From the NCBI RefSeq assembly GCF_042682565.1, contig NZ_JBHUIC010000001.1: a DNA stretch of 64,000 bases. The stretch is one strand, 5' to 3'. The notes beneath the pieces were generated by a model. That model was not told where the DNA came from and ran no database searches. It saw nothing but the letters and a program-made list of their open reading frames with translations. Below are positions 50,876-60,521 of this stretch, one piece after another. The stretch comes from Pistricoccus aurantiacus. Lineage in GTDB: Bacteria > Pseudomonadota > Gammaproteobacteria > Pseudomonadales > Halomonadaceae. The translations under genes and the position numbers were made by a program. The first letter of the stretch is position 1. Each line of letters begins with the position of its first letter.

Positions 50876-53697
50876 AACTCCCTCGACCACAGCATCGCCC
50901 CGATGCCTGCAGGGCAGACGATCCGACCAGTCTCCGGGCACCGCTCAAGCGACGCCCGTACCTGGCGATGACGATCTGCGTGACGCTTGCCGGCATTGGG
51001 CTGAGCGGCTGCGCCAGCTTTCCCGGCTCCGATAGTCAACCTCCCGTTCCCAGCGGCTACAGCGACTGGTTCGACGATGGCTGGGAGGTCCAGATGAATC
51101 GCCTGGACTGGGGACGAATCAAGCGCGCCCGGGAAGCCATTGCCGCGGAAGACTACGATACGGCCATCTCCAGCCTGAAGGCCATGATGGATCTGGACTT
51201 TCCTCCGGCCTATTACGAAATGGCCAAGCTCTATCACTACGGCCGAGGCGTCGACCAGGACTATCTTCAGGCGGAAAAGTACTACGGCAAGGCGCTCGAG
51301 GTGCCCTCCTCGGTACTGGACAACGCTTCCCTCAACCTCGCCAAGCTCTATCTGGACCCTCAGGTACCTCGCCTGGCCGCGGACGACCAGCGGGACGTGC
51401 TGGCCTATCACCTGCTGCTCCAGGCCATGGACGAGGGCAAGGAGGATGAGGGAAAAGTACTGTTCGCCCGGCTGCTGTCCACCGGCGGCGAGAACGTGAA
51501 GACCAATCCGGAGCTGGCGGAGAAGCTTTATCTCCAGGCGGCAAGGAACGATCGGCCCGAAGCATTGCGAGATTTGGCGTTGGCCCATCTTCCCGGGGGC
51601 TGGCTCAAGGAAGATCCCATCCTGGCCAGGGATTTCACCGCCCGCTATGCGGCGGTACTCGAACAAAACGCGACGATGGGGGACGTGAACGCCATGCTGG
51701 AACTGGCCAGACAGCATGACGCAGATGGCCTGTTCGGCCATGAGCCGGATACCCAACTGATGTGGCTGGCCAACGCCTCGGAAACCGGCGACAGAAGCGC
51801 CCGCCGCCAGGCCGGACGCGCTTTTCTCGATACCAATACCCCGGACCTCGGCGCGTCCTTGTTGGAGAAAGCGGCAGAGGACGGTGATATCGACGCCATG
51901 GCCATCTTGGGCAGCGCCTATCTGGGTTATCAAGGGCTAGAGGCGAATCCTGCTCGCGCCGAACAACTGCTTGGCAAGGCATCGAAACAGGGATCAGTGA
52001 ACGCCACCGTGAGCCTGGGTCACGCCTATCTGGAAGGCAAGGGGCCGAACGGCGAAGGGCTCGAGGCGAAACCACAGCACGGACTGGAGCTTCTTGACTC
52101 CGTTGCCGGCCAGGATGACGGCCTGGCGCTGGCCCTGCTGGGCAAGGCTTATCTGGAAGGCCAAGGAATCCCGGCGCAGCCCCAGGTGGCCCGGGATTAT
52201 CTCGAACGCGGACATCAGACGGGGCATCCCTACGCGACGGCCCAGCTTGGCCTGCTTTACCTGGGGGACCAGGGCATGCCGGCGGCGCCAGCCCGAGCGG
52301 AAACACTGCTGCAAACCGCGGTGGATCAGGGTCAGACCCAAGCCATGCGCCGCCTGGGGGAAGAGTACATCAGCGGTGAAATCCTCCCCCAGCGTCCGGA
52401 ACAAGGCGTGGCACTGCTTGAGCGGGCCATCGATGCCGGCGACACCAGCGCCATGACGCGACTGGGGAACGCCTACCTCGAAGGCAAGAACCTGCCGGCG
52501 ATGCCGAACAAGGGCGTGGCGCTGCTGGAGCGCGCAGCGGAGGCCGGGGATACCACTGCCATGACTTCCCTGGGAGAGGCGTATCTCACCAGCGATACTC
52601 TGCCCCGGCAGCCGCAGCGAGGCGTAGCCCTGCTCCAGCGCGCCGTGGAGGCCGGCGACGTGGGCGCCATGACTCGCCTGGGGGATGCCTATCTCGGCGG
52701 CGTTCCGGAAGTCAGAGGGCCGGAAGGTCGTGCCTTGCTCGAACAAGCCGCCGCCCAAGGGGATGCCTATGCCATGGCGCTGCTGGGTCGCGCCTATCGT
52801 CAAGGACGCGGCGTGCCTCAGGACCTGCAGCTGGCGACGCAATGGCTGGAGCGTTCGAAGCAGGCCGGACATGAAACCGCCTCCCGCTCGCTGCTGCTGA
52901 CATTGCGCGACCGGGGCCGAGCGGGGGATATCGACGCCCTGACCGAGGCGGCGAAAAACGGTCTTGCCAGCGCTCAGTCGGACCTGGGAGAGCTGCAGTT
53001 GGCGAACGGGCAGATCGACCAAGGGCTGAGCTGGCTGAAGAAAGCCGCCGATCAAGGCTATACTCCTGCCCGCCTGGACCTCGCCCATGCCTATCTGGAC
53101 GGCGATATCGTTACACCGGACACGGCTCAGGGACTCAAGTATCTCGAACAGGCAGTGAATGCCGGGGATGTCAATGCCTATCAGCTGAAAGGCAAGGTCT
53201 ACCTGAAAGGCATCGGCGTGCAGAAGGATGCAGGAAAAGCCGAGACCTGGCTGCGCCGCGCATCACAGGCCGGTGACACCAGCGCGTCGGCGCTGCTGGG
53301 CCGGGCGCTGCTGCGGGGCGACCAGGGAATTCCTCAGGATGTGTCTCAAGGAAAACGCTTGCTGCAGCACGCCGCGGAGCAAAACGATGCAGGCGCCCAG
53401 GCCACCTTGGGTCGCGAATACTTGCGCGGCGATATTCTGACATTCGACCCTCGCATGGGGGCGGACTACCTTTTTCGATCGGCGAATCAAGGCCATCCCA
53501 CCGCACGACTGGCGTTGGCGGAAGCCTACCTGCGCGCAAAGGGACTGGAAAACGCCAACCGCAATCAGGCGCTTTTATGGCTCGACAAGACATTGGAAGG
53601 CAATAGCCAGGTCGCTCTCGAGACCCTCTACCAGGTATTGAGTGAAAGCAAGGTGCCTCAACCGGACGCGGAGCAGGGTGAGGCGTTTCAGGAGTAG
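50872..53697 (+). CDS. algK: AlgK-like Sel1-repeat lipoprotein, extra long
   Basis: 941 residues. A lipobox (LSGC, Cys47) after a long basic n-region implies an outer-membrane lipoprotein. The rest consists of about 20 Sel1/TPR-like repeats of about 36 residues (for example GDTSAMTRLGNAYLEGKNLP; GVALLERA-EAGD). Pseudomonas AlgK is about 475 residues, so this is roughly twice as long; the extra length comes from near-identical repeats, suggesting expansion. AlgK scaffolds the secretion complex and the porin AlgE. Last gene of the unit, overlapping the lyase gene by 4 bp. Confidence 0.8.
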   Translation: MKLPRPQHRPDACRADDPTSLRAPLKRRPYLAMTICVTLAGIGLSGCASFPGSDSQPPVPSGYSDWFDDGWEVQMNRLDWGRIKRAREAIAAEDYDTAISSLKAMMDLDFPPAYYEMAKLYHYGRGVDQDYLQAEKYYGKALEVPSSVLDNASLNLAKLYLDPQVPRLAADDQRDVLAYHLLLQAMDEGKEDEGKVLFARLLSTGGENVKTNPELAEKLYLQAARNDRPEALRDLALAHLPGGWLKEDPILARDFTARYAAVLEQNATMGDVNAMLELARQHDADGLFGHEPDTQLMWLANASETGDRSARRQAGRAFLDTNTPDLGASLLEKAAEDGDIDAMAILGSAYLGYQGLEANPARAEQLLGKASKQGSVNATVSLGHAYLEGKGPNGEGLEAKPQHGLELLDSVAGQDDGLALALLGKAYLEGQGIPAQPQVARDYLERGHQTGHPYATAQLGLLYLGDQGMPAAPARAETLLQTAVDQGQTQAMRRLGEEYISGEILPQRPEQGVALLERAIDAGDTSAMTRLGNAYLEGKNLPAMPNKGVALLERAAEAGDTTAMTSLGEAYLTSDTLPRQPQRGVALLQRAVEAGDVGAMTRLGDAYLGGVPEVRGPEGRALLEQAAAQGDAYAMALLGRAYRQGRGVPQDLQLATQWLERSKQAGHETASRSLLLTLRDRGRAGDIDALTEAAKNGLASAQSDLGELQLANGQIDQGLSWLKKAADQGYTPARLDLAHAYLDGDIVTPDTAQGLKYLEQAVNAGDVNAYQLKGKVYLKGIGVQKDAGKAETWLRRASQAGDTSASALLGRALLRGDQGIPQDVSQGKRLLQHAAEQNDAGAQATLGREYLRGDILTFDPRMGADYLFRSANQGHPTARLALAEAYLRAKGLENANRNQALLWLDKTLEGNSQVALETLYQVLSESKVPQPDAEQGEAFQE

Positions 53698-53712
53698 TCG
53701 CCAGGCTTGGCG

Positions 53713-53743
53713 CTGAGGCCGGTGTTCTTCACACCGGCCTCAG
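53713..53743. terminator. Hairpin between the algK-like gene and purA
   Basis: Perfect 13-bp stem (CTGAGGCCGGTGT / ACACCGGCCTCAG) with a 5-base loop between two convergent genes. No T-run on the plus side, so a classical terminator is only moderately supported. Confidence 0.6.
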
Positions 53744-53770
53744 ATGAGAAAAGGCAGGCCCTGAAGGATC

Positions 53771-55066
53771 TCAGTCCAGAAATGGATTGCGCAGCACGAT
53801 GGTTTCGTTGCGATCCGGCCCGGTGGAAATGATGTCGATGGGGGTGCCGACCTGCTCCTCGAGAAAGCTGATGTAGGATCGCGCGTTGGCCGGCAGTTCC
53901 TCGATGGCCTTGATGCCCAGGGTCGACTCGGACCAGCCCGGCAAGTCCTGATACAGCGGCTCGATGGCTTCATAACCTTCGGAATCCACCGGCGTGTCCA
54001 GTACCTCGCCGTCCTTGCTGCGATAGCCGACGCATACACGAATCGTCTCCAGCCCATCGAGCACGTCCAGCTTGGTCAGACAGATGCCGGATACGGAATT
54101 GATCTGCACCGCATGACGCAGCGCCACCGCGTCGAACCAGCCGCAGCGGCGCGGCCGCCCGGTAGTAGCGCCGAACTCGTGGCCTTTTTCCGCCAGATGC
54201 TGACCGAACTCATCGAACAGCTCCGTGGGGAAAGGACCGGAGCCCACCCTTGTGGTATAGGCCTTGGTGATGCCCAACACGTAATCCAGGTACAGGGGCC
54301 CCACGCCGGAGCCGGTGGCGGTGCCGCCGGCGGTGGTATTGGAGCTGGTGACGTAGGGATAGGTGCCGTGGTCGATATCCAGCAGCGACCCTTGAGCGCC
54401 TTCGAAGAGAATATTCTCGTTGGCCTTGCGTATCTGGTGAACCAGGCTCACCGTATCGCAGACCATGGGCCGCAGCTCTTCCGCCATCTGCATGGCTTCG
54501 TCCAGCACCTGCTGGAAGTCCACCGGCGCCTCGCCGTGATAGTGCTGCAGCACGAAATTATGATAATCCAGCACTTCTCCCAGCTTGGAAGCGAAGCGTT
54601 CCCGGTGCAGCATGTCTCCGAGACGCAGGCCGCGCCGGGCAACCTTGTCTTCATAGGCCGGGCCAATGCCTCGGCCGGTGGTGCCGATCTTGGCAATGCC
54701 TCGGGCCTTTTCCCGCGCCTGATCGAGTCGCACGTGATAGGACAGAATCAACGGGCAGGCCGGGGACAGGCGCAGCCGTTCGCGTACCGGTACGCTCTTG
54801 GCCTCGAGCTCGTGAATTTCCTTGAGCAGCGCTTCCGGCGACAGCACCACGCCGTTACCGATGACGCAGATATTGTCGTCTCGCAGAATACCCGAGGGAA
54901 TCAGGTGCAGGACCGTCTTCTCGCCATCGATGACCAGGGTATGGCCGGCGTTATGGCCACCTTGAAAGCGCACCACCGCCGCGGCGGATTCGGTCAGCAG
55001 ATCGACGACCTTGCCCTTGCCTTCGTCACCCCATTGCGTACCCAGTACGACTACGTTCTTGCCCAT
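53771..55066 (-). CDS. purA: Adenylosuccinate synthetase
   Basis: 431-residue cytoplasmic enzyme making adenylosuccinate from IMP, Asp and GTP. GTQWGDEGKGKVVDLL (P-loop), the catalytic Asp and His of FQGGHNAGHTLV, ATTGRPRRCGWFD and TKLDVLDGL (guanine NKxD equivalent) are clear. Start at M12 of the longest frame (55066). Downstream of hisZ with 62 bp between. Confidence 0.98.
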   Translation of the reverse strand: MGKNVVVLGTQWGDEGKGKVVDLLTESAAAVVRFQGGHNAGHTLVIDGEKTVLHLIPSGILRDDNICVIGNGVVLSPEALLKEIHELEAKSVPVRERLRLSPACPLILSYHVRLDQAREKARGIAKIGTTGRGIGPAYEDKVARRGLRLGDMLHRERFASKLGEVLDYHNFVLQHYHGEAPVDFQQVLDEAMQMAEELRPMVCDTVSLVHQIRKANENILFEGAQGSLLDIDHGTYPYVTSSNTTAGGTATGSGVGPLYLDYVLGITKAYTTRVGSGPFPTELFDEFGQHLAEKGHEFGATTGRPRRCGWFDAVALRHAVQINSVSGICLTKLDVLDGLETIRVCVGYRSKDGEVLDTPVDSEGYEAIEPLYQDLPGWSESTLGIKAIEELPANARSYISFLEEQVGTPIDIISTGPDRNETIVLRNPFLD

Positions 55067-55128
55067 TGCTCTCGTCTCTTGATCAAAGAATCCATCCATC
55101 GAACCGCTTCGCTTTAGAAGCGACGATG

Positions 55129-56325
55129 CTATTTCAGGGGCGAAACCTGCCAGTCGTCGCCCATCCGTACCAGGCGACGGTTGCAGCGATAGGTTTCGGG
55201 ATCGTCCTGCTGGCCGGGTAGTGCCTGAACCACACGCTCACCGGACCGACGCAGGGTTTCTATGGCGCGAGCCAGACTCGAGGTTTCGGCGCCCGGCGTG
55301 TCTTCCGCCGGCGCCCAGATGCCGTCCAGCGGCGGCGCCTGCTCCGCCAGGGATACCAGCAGCTTGAGATCCATGGAAAATCCGGTGGCCGGCCGGGCGC
55401 GCCCAAACGCCTGGCCGGTATTGTCATAGCGCCCGCCCTTGACCAGGGCCTGGCCATAACCCGGTACATAGGCGCTGAACACCATCCCGGTGTGATAGCG
55501 ATAGCCGCGCAGCTCCGCCAGGTCGAAATACAGCTCTACCTTTGGATATGCCGCCTGAATACCCCGGCAGAGGGTCTCGAGCTGATCCAGCGCGGTGATG
55601 ACCGGCTTTGGTGCCTTGCTGAACACCTCGCGGGCCGTTTCGAATATCTCATCGCCGCCGTGCAGCTCAACGAGGGACGCCAGCATGTTCGCCAAGTCAG
55701 GATCCCTGACGTGGGTTTCCAACTGAACCTGCAGCTCTCCCGGTGACTTCAACGCCAGGGCGGAAAAGATCCCCCGCTCCGCCTGGACATCAAGATCCGC
55801 CGCCTCCACCAGACTGCGATACAAGCCAATGTGCCCCAGCGCCAGGTGAACTTCCCCGGCACCGGCGACCCTGAGACTCGCGAGCGCCAGGCGAAGCACT
55901 TCCAGATCCGCCTGTATGTCCGCATGGCCGAACAGTTCGACACCAACCTGCACTGGACTGCGTCCGCCTTGATATTGATCCGCCTGGGCACGCAGCACCG
56001 TGGTGCAATAGCACAGTCGCGCCGGCCCCGGTCGCCGCAAAGAATGCGCATCCATACGCGCCACCTGAGGCGTGACGTCCGCGCTGACCCCCAGGGTGCG
56101 ACCCGATAGCTGATCGACGATCTTGAAGGTCTGGAGCGCAAGATCCGAGCCGGTACCGGTCAGCAGGGAATCGAGAAACTCCGCCGCCGGCGGCATGACC
56201 TGATCGTAGCCCCAGCAGTCGTAGAGATTGAGCAAGGTTCGGCGTAACTCTTCCATGCGCGTCGCCTGGGGCGGCAGCACTTCATCCATACCGTCGGGAA
56301 GCAGCCAGCGATCAGCGGTGGTCAT
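55129..56325 (-). CDS. hisZ: HisZ, ATP phosphoribosyltransferase regulatory subunit
   Basis: 398 residues. Catalytically silent histidyl-tRNA-synthetase-like paralogue: WLLPDGMDEVLPPQA, SDLALQTFKIVDQLSGRTLGVSADVTPQVAR and ELRGYRYHTGMVFSAYVPGYG (HisRS-like motif with changed residues). Needed by the short-form HisG, which is not in the window. AGGA lies 8 bases before the ATG at 56325; the frame continues upstream to 56523 and is rejected as non-family. Confidence 0.92.
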   Translation of the reverse strand: MTTADRWLLPDGMDEVLPPQATRMEELRRTLLNLYDCWGYDQVMPPAAEFLDSLLTGTGSDLALQTFKIVDQLSGRTLGVSADVTPQVARMDAHSLRRPGPARLCYCTTVLRAQADQYQGGRSPVQVGVELFGHADIQADLEVLRLALASLRVAGAGEVHLALGHIGLYRSLVEAADLDVQAERGIFSALALKSPGELQVQLETHVRDPDLANMLASLVELHGGDEIFETAREVFSKAPKPVITALDQLETLCRGIQAAYPKVELYFDLAELRGYRYHTGMVFSAYVPGYGQALVKGGRYDNTGQAFGRARPATGFSMDLKLLVSLAEQAPPLDGIWAPAEDTPGAETSSLARAIETLRRSGERVVQALPGQQDDPETYRCNRRLVRMGDDWQVSPLK

Positions 56326-56412
56326 GTCATCCATCCTGCAAACAAGTCGATACCATCCCGTGATGGTAAAACCCAGTAACGATAAACGGCGTAATAGAGG
56401 CGTTAAAAACCC

Positions 56413-56437
56413 ATAAAAAAACCGGGCCACGCCCGGT
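56413..56437 (-). terminator. Terminator after hflC
   Basis: Read on the minus strand: ACCGGGC-GTG-GCCCGGT followed by seven T, 83 bp after the hflC stop and before hisZ, so hisZ-purA is a separate unit unless there is read-through. Confidence 0.88.
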
Positions 56438-56519
56438 TGCAGGAGTCTAACATAGTTGGCCCGAGGAATAACCCCAGGCCAGAAGGTGCTATGTCTCGAA
56501 AGCCCTCGGCAGTTCTCTA

Positions 56520-57407
56520 TCAAGAGCCTTCTTGCGGCGCCGTCGGGCTTTGCAGATAACGGAAGAAATCGCTGTCCGGGTCCAGCACCAGCACGTTGCC
56601 GTCATTCTGGAAGCTTTCCCGGTAGGCGTCCAGGCTGCGATAGAAACGGAAGAATTCCTTATCTTGACTATAGGCCTGAGCGTACACCGCCGCGGCTTCC
56701 GCATCCCCTTCACCACGTAGGGTTTCCGCGCGCTCCGAGGCCTGGGCCAGCAGCACCTGGCGACGACGATCCGCGTTGGCGCGAATCCGTTCGGACTCCT
56801 CCTGGCCCTGAGCGCGCCATTCCCGAGCTTCACGCTCACGCTCGGAGCGCATGCGCGAATACACCGCCGCGGATACGTCTTCCGGCAGGTCGATGCGCTT
56901 GATGCGAATATCGCGTATGGCGACACCCAGCTCGTCTCGCATCAGCTTGTCCAGATCCTGGGTAGGGCCGTTCATCAGATCGTCACGTTTTTCGGAGATG
57001 ATCTGCTGCAGGTTCAGACGACCGAACTCGTTACGCAGGCTCTCGTCCACCCGCGGCTGTATCAGACGTATTGCCATCACTTCATCGCCGGCGGTCGCCT
57101 CGTAATAGCGAGTCGGATTGATCACCTGCCACTGGACGAAGGAGTCGACGATAACCGCCTTCTGCTCCCGGGTCAGGTAACGACTGGCATCCGTATCCAG
57201 GGTCAGCAGACGGGTATCGAAGGTTTCGACCGTCTGGGTGATCGGCACCTTGAAGTGCAGACCGGGCTGAATGTTTTCCTCGATGACTTCACCGAAACGC
57301 AGTTTTACCGCACGCTCCGTCTCGTCGACGATATACAGGCTACTGCTGGCGAGCCAAGCTACCGCCACCAGACCACCAACAATCAGTAGGGATCGATTAT
57401 TGATCAT
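56520..57407 (-). CDS. hflC: HflC, SPFH-family regulator of FtsH
   Basis: 295 residues. One N-terminal membrane helix, then a band-7/SPFH domain: VDETERAVKLRFGEV-NIQPGLHFKVPI, with a long coiled-coil (SEREREAREWRAQGQEESERIRANADRR). Pairs with HflK in the periplasm-exposed FtsH complex. The ATG at 57407 has GGAGG 10 bases upstream; an alternative TTG at 57413 is closer to that site. It begins 2 bp after the hflK stop. Confidence 0.94.
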   Translation of the reverse strand: MINNRSLLIVGGLVAVAWLASSSLYIVDETERAVKLRFGEVIEENIQPGLHFKVPITQTVETFDTRLLTLDTDASRYLTREQKAVIVDSFVQWQVINPTRYYEATAGDEVMAIRLIQPRVDESLRNEFGRLNLQQIISEKRDDLMNGPTQDLDKLMRDELGVAIRDIRIKRIDLPEDVSAAVYSRMRSEREREAREWRAQGQEESERIRANADRRRQVLLAQASERAETLRGEGDAEAAAVYAQAYSQDKEFFRFYRSLDAYRESFQNDGNVLVLDPDSDFFRYLQSPTAPQEGS

Positions 57408-57409
57408 GA

Positions 57410-58645
57410 TCAACGGCCCTCCCGGCGGATACCATTGCCGCTTCTGGTACTGTTTGCACTACTCGAGGAACTCGCTTCTTCACCAATACTTTCAAGCAGC
57501 TGTGGGTCGAGAGCCCCCGAGTTGGCGCCGTCGACACCTTGCGCCTGACGTGATCCGGAACCGCGCAGCTGATCCAGAGGCATGTACATGACCGGGCCAT
57601 TGCCGGACTCGCCGGCGCTCATCAGTACCTTGTTGGTCTTGCTCATCACTTCGCTGACTGCATCGAGATATAGCCGATCACGCATGACCTGAGGCGCATC
57701 CTTGTATTCGGTAAGCAGCGAGTTGAAGCGATTGGCGGCACCCTGAGCCTTGGCCACCACGGACTCGCGATACCCCTGCCCCTGCTCGAGTAGACGCTGT
57801 GCCTGACCCTGAGCGGCGGGAATGATCGCATTGGCATATGCCATGGCCTGGTTGATGGTGCGCTGACGATCCTCTCGGGCACGAATGACGTCGTCGAAGG
57901 CGTCCTGTACCGCATCCGGCGGCGCGGTGGATTCGACGTTCAGCGTCTGCAGGCGGATCCCGGTGCCGTAGTTGTCCAGGTAGGACTGCAGGCGGCTCGT
58001 CACGGAACTGCCCAGTATCTCACGGCCGGATGTCAGGATATCGATCATCTGGGTGCCACCGACCACATGACGCAGCGCGCTGTCCAGGGCGTTTTCCAGG
58101 CTGAGTTCCGGGTCGCGAACGCTGAGCACGAAGTTCTTGGGGTCTGCTACCTGGTACTGAGCGGATATTTCCACTCCGACGATGTTCTCGTCCTGGGTCA
58201 GCATCGACTGGGTCTGGCTGATGGAGCGCACCCGGGTGACGTTGACCATGCGTACGTCGTCGATCAGAGGCGGATTCCAGTGAAGACCCGGGGTGACCAC
58301 ATCCTGAAACTTGCCGAAACGCAGCACGACCCCACGTTCCGACTGATCGACCAGATAAAACCCCGAGGCCGCCCAGATCGCCAAGGCAACGATGATCAGC
58401 AGTCCCGGCAAGGCAAAGACATTGCGTTGACCCTTGCCGCCGCCACCACCGCTTCCGCCGCCGCCACGTTTACCGCGCCGGCCGCCCAGCATGCGGTTGA
58501 GCTTGTCCTGAAACTTTTTTAGCGCCTCATCCAGATCCGGCGGCCCTTGATTGTTGTTGCCACCGCCCCCGCCGCCGTTACGCCGGCCGCCGCTACTCCA
58601 GGGGTCGTGTTGGTTGCCCCCACCACCCGGCTCGTTCCAGGCCAT
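57410..58645 (-). CDS. hflK: HflK, SPFH-family regulator of FtsH
   Basis: 411 residues. Gly-rich N-terminal cytoplasmic tail (three Gly runs), helix at about 77-97, then SPFH (VDQSERGVVLRFGKFQDVVTPGLHW) and coiled coil (RAREDRQRTINQAMAYANAI). ATG at 58645 with GAGAGG upstream. Partner of HflC in the HflKC-FtsH quality-control complex. Confidence 0.95.
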   Translation of the reverse strand: MAWNEPGGGGNQHDPWSSGGRRNGGGGGGNNNQGPPDLDEALKKFQDKLNRMLGGRRGKRGGGGSGGGGGKGQRNVFALPGLLIIVALAIWAASGFYLVDQSERGVVLRFGKFQDVVTPGLHWNPPLIDDVRMVNVTRVRSISQTQSMLTQDENIVGVEISAQYQVADPKNFVLSVRDPELSLENALDSALRHVVGGTQMIDILTSGREILGSSVTSRLQSYLDNYGTGIRLQTLNVESTAPPDAVQDAFDDVIRAREDRQRTINQAMAYANAIIPAAQGQAQRLLEQGQGYRESVVAKAQGAANRFNSLLTEYKDAPQVMRDRLYLDAVSEVMSKTNKVLMSAGESGNGPVMYMPLDQLRGSGSRQAQGVDGANSGALDPQLLESIGEEASSSSSANSTRSGNGIRREGR

Positions 58646-58748
58646 ATGTCCTCTCCACAAGCATTAAATACGTAGATATCAGATATGCGAATATAAAACA
58701 GGATTCAACATTGCGACTTAGTGGCACCACCAAGCACTTCCTGAGGCG

Positions 58749-60065
58749 TCACGCCTCCCATACAGGCTTGTGTTGATGCTGCTTCGGCAGATAGTCGTCG
58801 GCATTTTCACCGAGACGCGCCATCAGTTGCAAAAAATCGCGTCGCGGCAACCGCACGGCGAGACAGGTACGCCCCTGGTCATCGAAAGCCTCTTCCCGCA
58901 CCGCGCCCAGCTCGTGAAGCCCGGCACGCAAGCGGCCTTGCTGAGGAGCCAGCGTCAGCTCAAGTTCGACCACATCCTCGGCAAGACATTCCGATAATGC
59001 CTGAGACAACAGGTCGAGCCCCAGACCGCGCTGGGCGGAAATCCATACCGCGGTGGGCTTTCCCTCTCCGTCCCGTTCGATGCGCGGCATGCTGTCCAGC
59101 AGGTCGATCTTGTTCATCACCTGCAGGATGGGCACCCGATCCGCCTCGATCTCCTTGAGCACGGTTTCCACCTGGATCACGTTGAGTTCTCGATCCGGAT
59201 CCGCCGCGTCAATGACATGGACAAGCAGGCTGGCTTCCGCCGCCTCCTGCAAGGTAGCGCGAAACGCCTCCACCAGCTTGTGGGGCAGATGGCGGATGAA
59301 GCCCACCGTATCCGCCAGCACCACCGGACCCACATCCGCGATTTCGAGCCGGCGCAGCGTCGGATCAAGCGTCGCGAAAAGCTGATCCGCCGCGTAGACC
59401 CGGGATTCGGTCATGGCATTGAACAGGGTGGATTTTCCCGCGTTGGTATAACCCACCAGCGAGACGCTGGGCATTTCCACCCGAGCCCGGGCGCGCCGAT
59501 TCTGCTCACGCTGGCGCCGCACCTTGTCAAGACGCTTGTTGATCGACTTGATGCGCCCTCGCAGCAGCCGTCGGTCGGTTTCCAACTGGGTTTCACCAGG
59601 GCCACGCAGACCGATCCCGCCTTTCTGACGCTCCAGGTGCGTCCAGCCTCGCACCAGTCGAGTGGACATGTACTCCAACTGCGCCAGTTCCACCTGCAAT
59701 TTACCTTCGTGGGTTCGCGCCCGCTGAGCGAAGATATCCAGGATCAGGCCGGTGCGATCCAGCACTCGACATTTCAGGCTGCGTTCGAGGTTGCGCTCCT
59801 GAGAGGGGCTCAGGGCATGATTGAAGATCACCAGTTCCGCCTGATGAATCTCCAGCAGCTCACGCAACTCCTCGAGCTTGCCACTGCCGATGAAGCTGCG
59901 TGGATCCGGGCGCTTGCGGCTCCCTGTCAGCAGGGTAGCCGGCTCTGCGCCCGCGGAACGCACCAGCTCCAGGAATTCACCCGGATCTTCGCGTTCCTGC
60001 TCATCCTGAAAGTCCACATGGACAAGGACTGCCGTTTCACCCGCATCGGGTCGTTCGAAAAACAA
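58749..60065 (-). CDS. hflX: HflX, ribosome-associated GTPase
   Basis: 438 residues. N-terminal HflX domain (FIGSGKLEELRELL), RGWTHLERQKGGIGLRGPGETQLETD linker, G1 VGYTNAGKST, G3 DTVGFIRHLP and G4 NKIDLL. It splits stalled or heat-damaged ribosomes. The start is a TTG at 60065 (first residues FFERPDAGETAVLVHVDF) with GAGG 6 bases upstream; no in-frame ATG fits the family N-terminus. It follows hfq by 14 bp. Confidence 0.95.
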   Translation of the reverse strand: MFFERPDAGETAVLVHVDFQDEQEREDPGEFLELVRSAGAEPATLLTGSRKRPDPRSFIGSGKLEELRELLEIHQAELVIFNHALSPSQERNLERSLKCRVLDRTGLILDIFAQRARTHEGKLQVELAQLEYMSTRLVRGWTHLERQKGGIGLRGPGETQLETDRRLLRGRIKSINKRLDKVRRQREQNRRARARVEMPSVSLVGYTNAGKSTLFNAMTESRVYAADQLFATLDPTLRRLEIADVGPVVLADTVGFIRHLPHKLVEAFRATLQEAAEASLLVHVIDAADPDRELNVIQVETVLKEIEADRVPILQVMNKIDLLDSMPRIERDGEGKPTAVWISAQRGLGLDLLSQALSECLAEDVVELELTLAPQQGRLRAGLHELGAVREEAFDDQGRTCLAVRLPRRDFLQLMARLGENADDYLPKQHQHKPVWEA

Positions 60066-60079
60066 ATACTACCTCGCGA

Positions 60080-60325
60080 TCAGCTGTCCTGCGCAGCGGC
60101 AGGATCTTGGGCGGGCAGGCGCACATTACGGGCGGGAACCACCGTCGAGATCGCATGCTTGTAGACCATCTGACTGACGGTATTGCGAAGCAGGATCACG
60201 AACTGATCGAAGGACTCGATCTGCCCTTGCAGCTTGATGCCATTGACGAGAAAGATCGATACCGGGATACGCTCTTTGCGAAGAATGTTCAGATAAGGAT
60301 CCTGAAGTGACTGTCCTTTGGACAT
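60080..60325 (-). CDS. hfq: RNA chaperone Hfq
   Basis: 81 residues. SKGQSLQDPYLNILRKERIPVSIFLVNGIKLQG (Sm1) and FVILLRNTVSQMVYKHAISTVVP (Sm2) are the canonical core. ATG at 60325 with GGAG upstream. The short acidic-poor C-terminal tail (about 12 residues) is shorter than in E. coli (102 aa), as in many non-enteric gammaproteobacteria. It is separated from miaA by a 196-bp region that may hold its own promoter. Confidence 0.97.
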   Translation of the reverse strand: MSKGQSLQDPYLNILRKERIPVSIFLVNGIKLQGQIESFDQFVILLRNTVSQMVYKHAISTVVPARNVRLPAQDPAAAQDS

Positions 60326-60521
60326 GGGGCTCTCCATAACTGTCTTTTTACCAATGTTCTTTTAATTGTCCGACGAAGGTTTCGTCAGAACCAATGATGC
60401 TTGATCTCGTGTCCGCGAGCCAAGCACGATCTTCATCTTACGCTAACTCCCCCGCTCGCGCACAAACTTACTCTCGCACAAACGCAAGCGTCTCGCGCAA
60501 ACTAAAGCGCCGCGGAAAAAC

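Noticed and set aside
45043..53697. Cellulose (bcs) or other synthase locus as an alternative reading of the polysaccharide genes
   Set aside because: GT2 enzyme motifs match Alg8 along its length, the PilZ-helix-HlyD order is Alg44's, and PL5 and AlgK-like genes follow. No BcsB/C/Z-like proteins are present.
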